Source of the DNA: Ophioderma brevispina
Lineage: Eukaryota; Echinodermata; Ophiuroidea; Amphilepidida; Ophiodermatidae
DNA: 64,000 nt
Assembly: GCA_023653785.1 (NCBI GenBank)
Contig: JAMKCH010084933.1
Span: 1 to 64,000, forward strand
Direction: 5' to 3'
Shown here: positions 62,640 to 64,000 of the stretch, one piece after another
Position numbering within the stretch: position 1 is the stretch's first letter
Layout: every line of letters starts with the position of its first letter
Notes under the pieces: generated by a model
The model's database searches: none
What the model was told of the DNA's origin: nothing
The model's input: only the letters and a program-made list of their open reading frames with translations
Made by a program: the position numbers and the translations under genes

Positions 62640-64000
62640 ATGAGGCAGGGCTTTTGGGAATTCATACAATTCTTAAAGATAGTATTAGCTAACCGATCAA
62701 GAATATATTGTAAAACAGTCAGGAGTGCCAATGGAAATGAATCAAATATTACCTGGAAAATGATTAAATTAAGGAGAAAAAGATTACTGAACAGGATTAA
62801 GTAACTGGTAAAGGAAATACATTCCTCATATGCAGTGCAAACGTTATCCAACAGATGTTAACTTCATAGACCATCTGCTCAAGAGAAGCTCTTTAAGTAT
62901 TTTATGAAAAAAAGCACATGCTTTTTTATACGTGCAAAGCTCAGTGGGTTGAAGACGGGGAAAGAGTATTAGGTATTTTTCTCCATTAAAAAAAACACTC
63001 TGAGCAAAAACTTATTCGAAATTGTTTGATGTTGATGAAATTTCAGAACCTAAGAATATTCTTAATGCTGACTGTTTTATCAAATTGTACATTGAACAAT
63101 AGTAATGATAAAGAGTGACATTGACTAGGTCTTTTTGCAACAACCCCGTCCGGAGCTAGATAGCGATAGTTGTTTAAAATGTCGTTAACGAATTGGGAAT
63201 GTTGGAAAGCTGTCGGGTCAATGCCCAATGTAAAATCTCTGAGAAGTGATCAGGATTTTATAAATCTTTTTGAACTGAAATTAGTGGTCCACTCGAGCAC
63301 TCTTAACTATTTTTGATAACGGTATTCTGTCAGTTTCCCAAAAGGATAGGTATAATTACACTCTTGCCTAAAAGGATAAAATTTTTTTGATATATCTGGA
63401 AAAATGGAGGCCCATCTCACTCTGAACGTAGATATAAAAATTATGAATACTTTACAAAGTCGCTTTCAAACCGTATGAAACTTGTCCTTGACGAGATTTA
63501 TACATCACTATCATACGGCTCTTAAAGGGTCACTAGATTGGCGAAAATGTTAGATTACTTTCGGATATCATAAATGTTACAGTTTGAGAATATTACTGGT
63601 TTGCCTTTGTTATTGATTTTGAAAAGACCTTTGATAACATTAGTTGGAATTGTATAATAATTCTCTGGTAAAATTTGGTTTTGGCCCCGATTTCCAGAGA
63701 TTGGTTAATATTATATAATTTTAAACGGAGCTGAAAGTTGCGTTATTATAAACAATGGACATGCCCTCTCATTTCAAAATTTTGAACGGTTTTCGTCAAG
63801 GTTGCGGTTTGTCGCCTTGATTTTATTTTTGATATTTCAGAACTTTTAAGCAATTCAATCCGTGTAAGAAAATAAAAGGTATAAAGCGTTCTTCTTGAAT
63901 CAGTGGTGATTTCAAAAACATTATGATATTAAATAAGTCAGATATGTCCGATGACACCACTTATATATTAGGATGGCAAAAATACAAATGACTCTTTACA
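62640..64000 (+). pseudogene. Broken L1/Tx1-like LINE reverse transcriptase, runs off the right edge
   Basis: In shifting plus-strand frames: GFWEFIQFLKDS near 62648, KAQWVEDGERVLGIF near 62935-62980 (family norm KAxWxEEGERNTKYF), then after a gap an LSVSQK segment and IGIITLLPK near 63330-63378, and a segment like WRPISLLNVDIKI, with Trp partly shifted. Box A reads VIDFEKTFDNISWNCI near 63611-63655. A GFRQGCGLSP segment lies near 63790-63820 (norm RQGCPLSP), and the catalytic YADD is replaced by MSDDTTYIL near 63944-63970. Many frameshifts and stops show it is dead. The upstream endonuclease was not found before 62.6 kb; the 3' end lies beyond the window. Different from the LINE at 50.8 kb. 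Confidence 0.85.

Overview
The window looks like intergenic or intronic DNA from an animal genome, most likely a marine invertebrate. It is AT-rich, has no long intact open reading frame, no operon-like gene packing and no tRNA or rRNA gene that I can recognise. It is full of decayed retroelements, one tRNA-related SINE family, long microsatellites and, above all, inverted-repeat (foldback or MITE-like) elements. The mix of a Penelope-like element with a GIY-YIG endonuclease, other LINE reverse transcriptases, and a SINE body containing a 'CCTTGGGCTAGGCACTTTAC'-type segment would fit an echinoderm, hemichordate, cephalochordate or mollusc. The sequence alone does not settle the phylum.

Layout. 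From the left edge to about 5.24 kb lies a giant imperfect palindrome. Its arms are about 1.9 kb each, and its core is a decayed array of a ~37-39 bp satellite whose unit carries the palindrome TATCTACNGTAGATA. Fragments of the same satellite recur at 6.3, 10.1 and 12.3-12.9 kb. From 8.4 to 12.1 kb there are three more palindromic elements; the third has a SINE inserted in one arm only. From 13 to 28 kb the sequence is mostly featureless and AT-rich, with microsatellites (including ~306 bp of TA and a ~220 bp TAC/GATGAG composite) and two small MITE-like elements. A 25/29-bp minisatellite occupies 28.9-30.1 kb and resumes at 30.6-30.85 kb.

From 36.6 to 38.3 kb is the only part that hints at host gene exons: a CpG-rich stretch, two open frames ending at good splice donors, and a pair of overlapping antisense ORFs. 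More MITEs follow at 38.7, 41.3, 47.6, 48.7 and 49.1 kb. A broken LINE reverse transcriptase (plus strand) lies at 50.8-52.1 kb, and a broken Penelope-like element (minus strand) at 55.8-57.4 kb. Two further palindromes follow at 57.5-59.1 and 59.4-60.3 kb; the second belongs to the same family as the one at 47.6 kb. A second, different LINE reverse transcriptase (L1/Tx1-like) starts near 62.6 kb and runs off the right edge.

No set of genes here works together as a pathway. The coherent theme is the concentration of palindromic elements: at least eleven independent inverted-repeat structures in 64 kb, from ~130 bp to >5 kb, including one family with two copies. That, and the palindromic satellite at the heart of the largest one, is what most deserves a second look. 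Coordinates of repeat ends were judged by eye and are approximate to about 5-30 bases.
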